A DNA stretch of 61,445 bases from contig CAZWLA010000004.1 of the NCBI GenBank assembly GCA_964633845.1, positions 1 to 61,445 on the forward strand. Direction: 5' to 3'. Position numbers and translations under genes: made by a program. Every line of letters begins with the position of its first letter. Positions within the stretch are counted from its first letter, which is position 1. Below the pieces are notes generated by a model. It saw only the letters and a program-made list of their open reading frames with translations, had not been told where the DNA came from and did not search any database. Below, in pieces: positions 59,838-61,445 of the stretch. This DNA is from JADHTT01 sp964633845. Its GTDB lineage: Bacteria > Campylobacterota > Campylobacteria > Campylobacterales > Arcobacteraceae.

Positions 59838-59924
59838 ATGAAATTTAACGGTGCGAACGTGATAAACAAGAGTTGCTTTTTCCTTGGGCGGCTCTTTTTT
59901 ATTTTTAATTTCAATCAATTATGA
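59838..59924 (+). CDS. Possible 28-codon leader ORF before the transporter
   Basis: ATG at 59838 falls at the predicted RNA start, about 7 nt after the TATAAT. It opens MKFNGANVINKSCFFLGRLF, then FIFNFNQL. Its TGA overlaps the transporter ATG as ATGA. There is no ribosome binding site, so translation would have to be leaderless, and the hydrophobic end is partly the result of the terminator T-run. It may be a leader peptide for attenuation or chance. Confidence 0.25.
   Translation: MKFNGANVINKSCFFLGRLFFIFNFNQL
59868..59901 (+). terminator. Terminator hairpin between the operator promoter and the transporter gene
   Basis: AAGAGTTGC (59868-59876) pairs with GCGGCTCTT (59888-59896), nine pairs including two G·T wobbles, with an 11-nt loop, then TTTTTTATTTTT. 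With the RNA start near 59838 this would release an RNA of about 63 nt. It would act either as a small RNA or as an attenuator of the downstream transporter. Confidence 0.6.
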
Positions 59925-61270
59925 TAAGATTTCTTATGAATAAAATTTTAATAGCATTTATATTTGCAATAGTCGGATTCTTTTTCTCACAAATTATTTT
60001 TTCAATGCAACATTCACTCTTGATATCTATAGTTGTCTTTTTAGTTACATTATGGACCAATGAAGCATTACCTTTAGGTGTTGTATCATTATTACCAATT
60101 TTGTTATTCCCTATATTTGATATTGCCTCTACAAATGCAACTGCTGCTAATTATTCTAAATCTATAATTTTCCTATTTTTAGGTGGCTTTATGGTAGCTA
60201 TTGCTACACAAAAAATAGATTTGCATAAAGTTATTGCACATAAGCTTTTATCAATATTCCCATCAACTCCTAGAGGTATGATATATTCACTTGCTATTAC
60301 AGCTGCACTTCTTAGTACTTTAATATCTAACACTACTACAGCATTATTACTTATACCAATTGGTTTATACTTAGCAGATGAACTTAAGCTCAAGATGAGA
60401 TTAGTTTTAGCTGTTGCATATGGCTCTAGTTTAGGTGGTATTATGACACCAATTGGAACTGCTCCAAATTTATTACTTTTAGGTTTTTTAGAATCAAATG
60501 CTCTTGAGGCAGTATCATTTGCTAAATGGATGGTCTTAACAATACCTGTCGCTTTTGTGATGCTTTTAGTGATACCATATCTATTGTCTTTAGGATTAAG
60601 AGACATAAAATTAGATCAAGACTTAGAAGTACTAGCACCTATTAATGGTGAACAAAAAAGATTACTATATATATTAGGTGCTTTAGCAGTAACTTTATTA
60701 GCTAATTCTCCAATTGAACCATTTTATAGTGGATTAGGACTAAATGAAAAAGGCATTCTACTTGGATTTGGTCTTTTAATGTTTATGCCAAATATAGGAT
60801 TTTTACAGTGGGAAGATAGTAAAAAAATACCATATGAGATTATTTTTCTTTTTGGAGCAGGATTTAGTATAGCTATGGCATTTTCTACAACTGGATTAGC
60901 TTCAAACATCGCAAATCAATTGCTAGCAATTACATCATTTTCGACACTTTTATTGCTCCTAATTACAGCTACATTAATTACATTCACTACAGAGATTACA
61001 TCAAATACTGCACTTACATCAATTGCATTACCAATAATTTATTCGCTTGCGCAGGTTAGTAATATAGATACATCTTTATTACTTATGGTTGCTACAGTAT
61101 GTGCTAGTTATGCATTTATGCTTCCTATTGCAACACCACCAAATGCAATTGCTATGAGTAGCGGAGTTGTACGAGTTAAAGATATGGCCACAATAGGGTT
61201 TATTTTTAATATATTAGGTATAGTAACAATTGTTACTATTGCTTTGGTTTATTGGCAATATTATATATAA
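59921..61270 (+). CDS. DASS-family sodium:dicarboxylate/anion symporter
   Basis: An inner-membrane carrier of the divalent anion:Na+ symporter (SLC13/CitT) family, probably for C4-dicarboxylates or a related anion. About eleven hydrophobic segments are visible. Substrate-site motifs of the SNTxT type occur twice: ISNTTTALLLIPIGLYLADE (~residues 131-150) and TSNTALTSIALPI (~367-379). GTAPNLLLLGF and IATPPNAIAMSSG fit the family. It is 449 residues from ATG 59921. A second ATG at 59936 is possible, and neither has a clear ribosome binding site. Confidence 0.85.
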   Translation: MIRFLMNKILIAFIFAIVGFFFSQIIFSMQHSLLISIVVFLVTLWTNEALPLGVVSLLPILLFPIFDIASTNATAANYSKSIIFLFLGGFMVAIATQKIDLHKVIAHKLLSIFPSTPRGMIYSLAITAALLSTLISNTTTALLLIPIGLYLADELKLKMRLVLAVAYGSSLGGIMTPIGTAPNLLLLGFLESNALEAVSFAKWMVLTIPVAFVMLLVIPYLLSLGLRDIKLDQDLEVLAPINGEQKRLLYILGALAVTLLANSPIEPFYSGLGLNEKGILLGFGLLMFMPNIGFLQWEDSKKIPYEIIFLFGAGFSIAMAFSTTGLASNIANQLLAITSFSTLLLLLITATLITFTTEITSNTALTSIALPIIYSLAQVSNIDTSLLLMVATVCASYAFMLPIATPPNAIAMSSGVVRVKDMATIGFIFNILGIVTIVTIALVYWQYYI

Positions 61271-61280
61271 AGATAAGAAT

Positions 61281-61403
61281 ATGAAAATAGAAAAGTTATT
61301 TAGAGATAAAAGTATAAATCATATACATAAAATCAGTTTAATGTTTATTGCATTGCTTACTACATTGTTTACATCTATATTACTATATAGTATAATGGAC
61401 TGA
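61281..61403 (+). pseudogene. 40-codon ORF with one membrane helix, probably a truncated gene start
   Basis: ATG at 61281 opens MKIEKLFRDKSINHIHKISL, followed by a membrane helix (~residues 19-38), and stops right after it. A short basic N-terminus and first membrane helix look like the beginning of a sensor kinase or chemoreceptor. The stop falls just where the sequence changes character near 61400, so the gene may have been cut by an insertion. It could also be a genuine 40-residue membrane peptide. Confidence 0.4.
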
Positions 61404-61445
61404 TTTGTCAAGACAACTTTTCATAAAATTTATTTCCCTCATACA
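61404..61445. other. Window end, possible insertion-element terminus
   Basis: The last 42 bases begin with TTGTCAAGACAAC, a small inverted repeat, and carry no ORF. Given that the other window edge is an insertion-sequence end inside a broken gene, this may be the end of another element. I cannot name a family from this much sequence. Confidence 0.25.

Noticed and set aside
60151..60606. 151-residue antisense frame inside the DASS transporter gene
   Set aside because: Shadow of the transporter, with no ribosome binding site and no recognisable domain.
1..61445. CRISPR array, prophage, integron or defence island
   Set aside because: No regularly spaced repeats, phage structural genes, integrase or defence genes were found. 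Gene content is conserved housekeeping throughout.

Overview
The window is a strongly AT-rich stretch of bacterial chromosome, almost all of it conserved housekeeping genes. It looks like a member of the Campylobacterota (Epsilonproteobacteria). The signs are a futalosine-type MqnA, a cytochrome bc1 with a di-heme PetC, a glutamine synthetase without the adenylylation tyrosine, a short RpmG, a yajC-secD-secF-x-leuS-lptE-folC run, and rpoB and rpoC overlapping but not fused (fused in Helicobacter). The genus cannot be fixed from sequence reading alone.

Layout. 1-242: the terminus of an IS3-like insertion sequence sits inside the remains of a single-PAS-domain gene. 357-9231 (+): ribF, cmoA, bcp, yebC, proC, ppnP, proA, then mqnA (-), an alanine/glycine:cation symporter, moaD, moaE and a PHP histidinol phosphatase. 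9332-10759: glnA with its own terminator. 10778-14950 (-): gpmI, an orphan ABC ATPase and PBP1A. 15011-17229: mraY-murD. 17269-19508: tRNA-Phe, Thr(UGU), Tyr, Gly(UCC), Thr(GGU), tuf, rpmG, tRNA-Trp. 19584-31410: secE-nusG-rplK-rplA-rplJ-rplL-rpoB-rpoC, with an L10 leader and attenuator-like hairpins. 31424-34556: a small membrane gene and petABC behind an FNR-like box. 34624-35712 (-): rsmE and a membrane protein. 35784-39249: moeA, queC, a 54-residue membrane protein, queD, queE. 39377-42741: fabG-acpP-fabF-accA. 42912-45011 (-): lnt and an N-carbamoylputrescine amidase. 45081-55722: yajC-secD-secF-membrane protein-leuS-lptE-folC-crcB-tatA-argS-ychF. 55920-61403: a DEAD-box helicase with an RGG-repeat tail, an OmpR-type two-component system, a DASS transporter and a truncated-looking small ORF.

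Most genes serve translation, transcription, protein export, envelope and lipid synthesis, cofactors (FAD, molybdopterin, menaquinone, queuosine precursors) and respiration. Gene spacing is tight, with many 1-8 nt overlaps. Six short genes or RNA genes fall below usual ORF cut-offs and are listed here: rpmG, secE, the 54-residue protein at 37768, a 40-codon ORF at 61281, a possible 28-codon leader ORF at 59838, and the tRNAs.

There is no obvious large undescribed system such as a defence island, prophage or CRISPR array. The most interesting signals are regulatory. First, identical 11-bp direct-repeat pairs, each 5 bp from a -10 box, stand before the response-regulator gene and again before the downstream transporter. 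The second is followed by a short leader ORF, a terminator hairpin and an ATGA overlap with the transporter start. Second, a ~110-nt hairpin element with 17-bp terminal arms lies between queE and fabG. Third, a 13-nt exact antisense copy of the tRNA-Thr D-arm lies in the tuf leader. Fourth, an FNR-type box lies at about -41.5 before petABC. Both window ends may lie in insertion elements, which would explain why the contig stops there.
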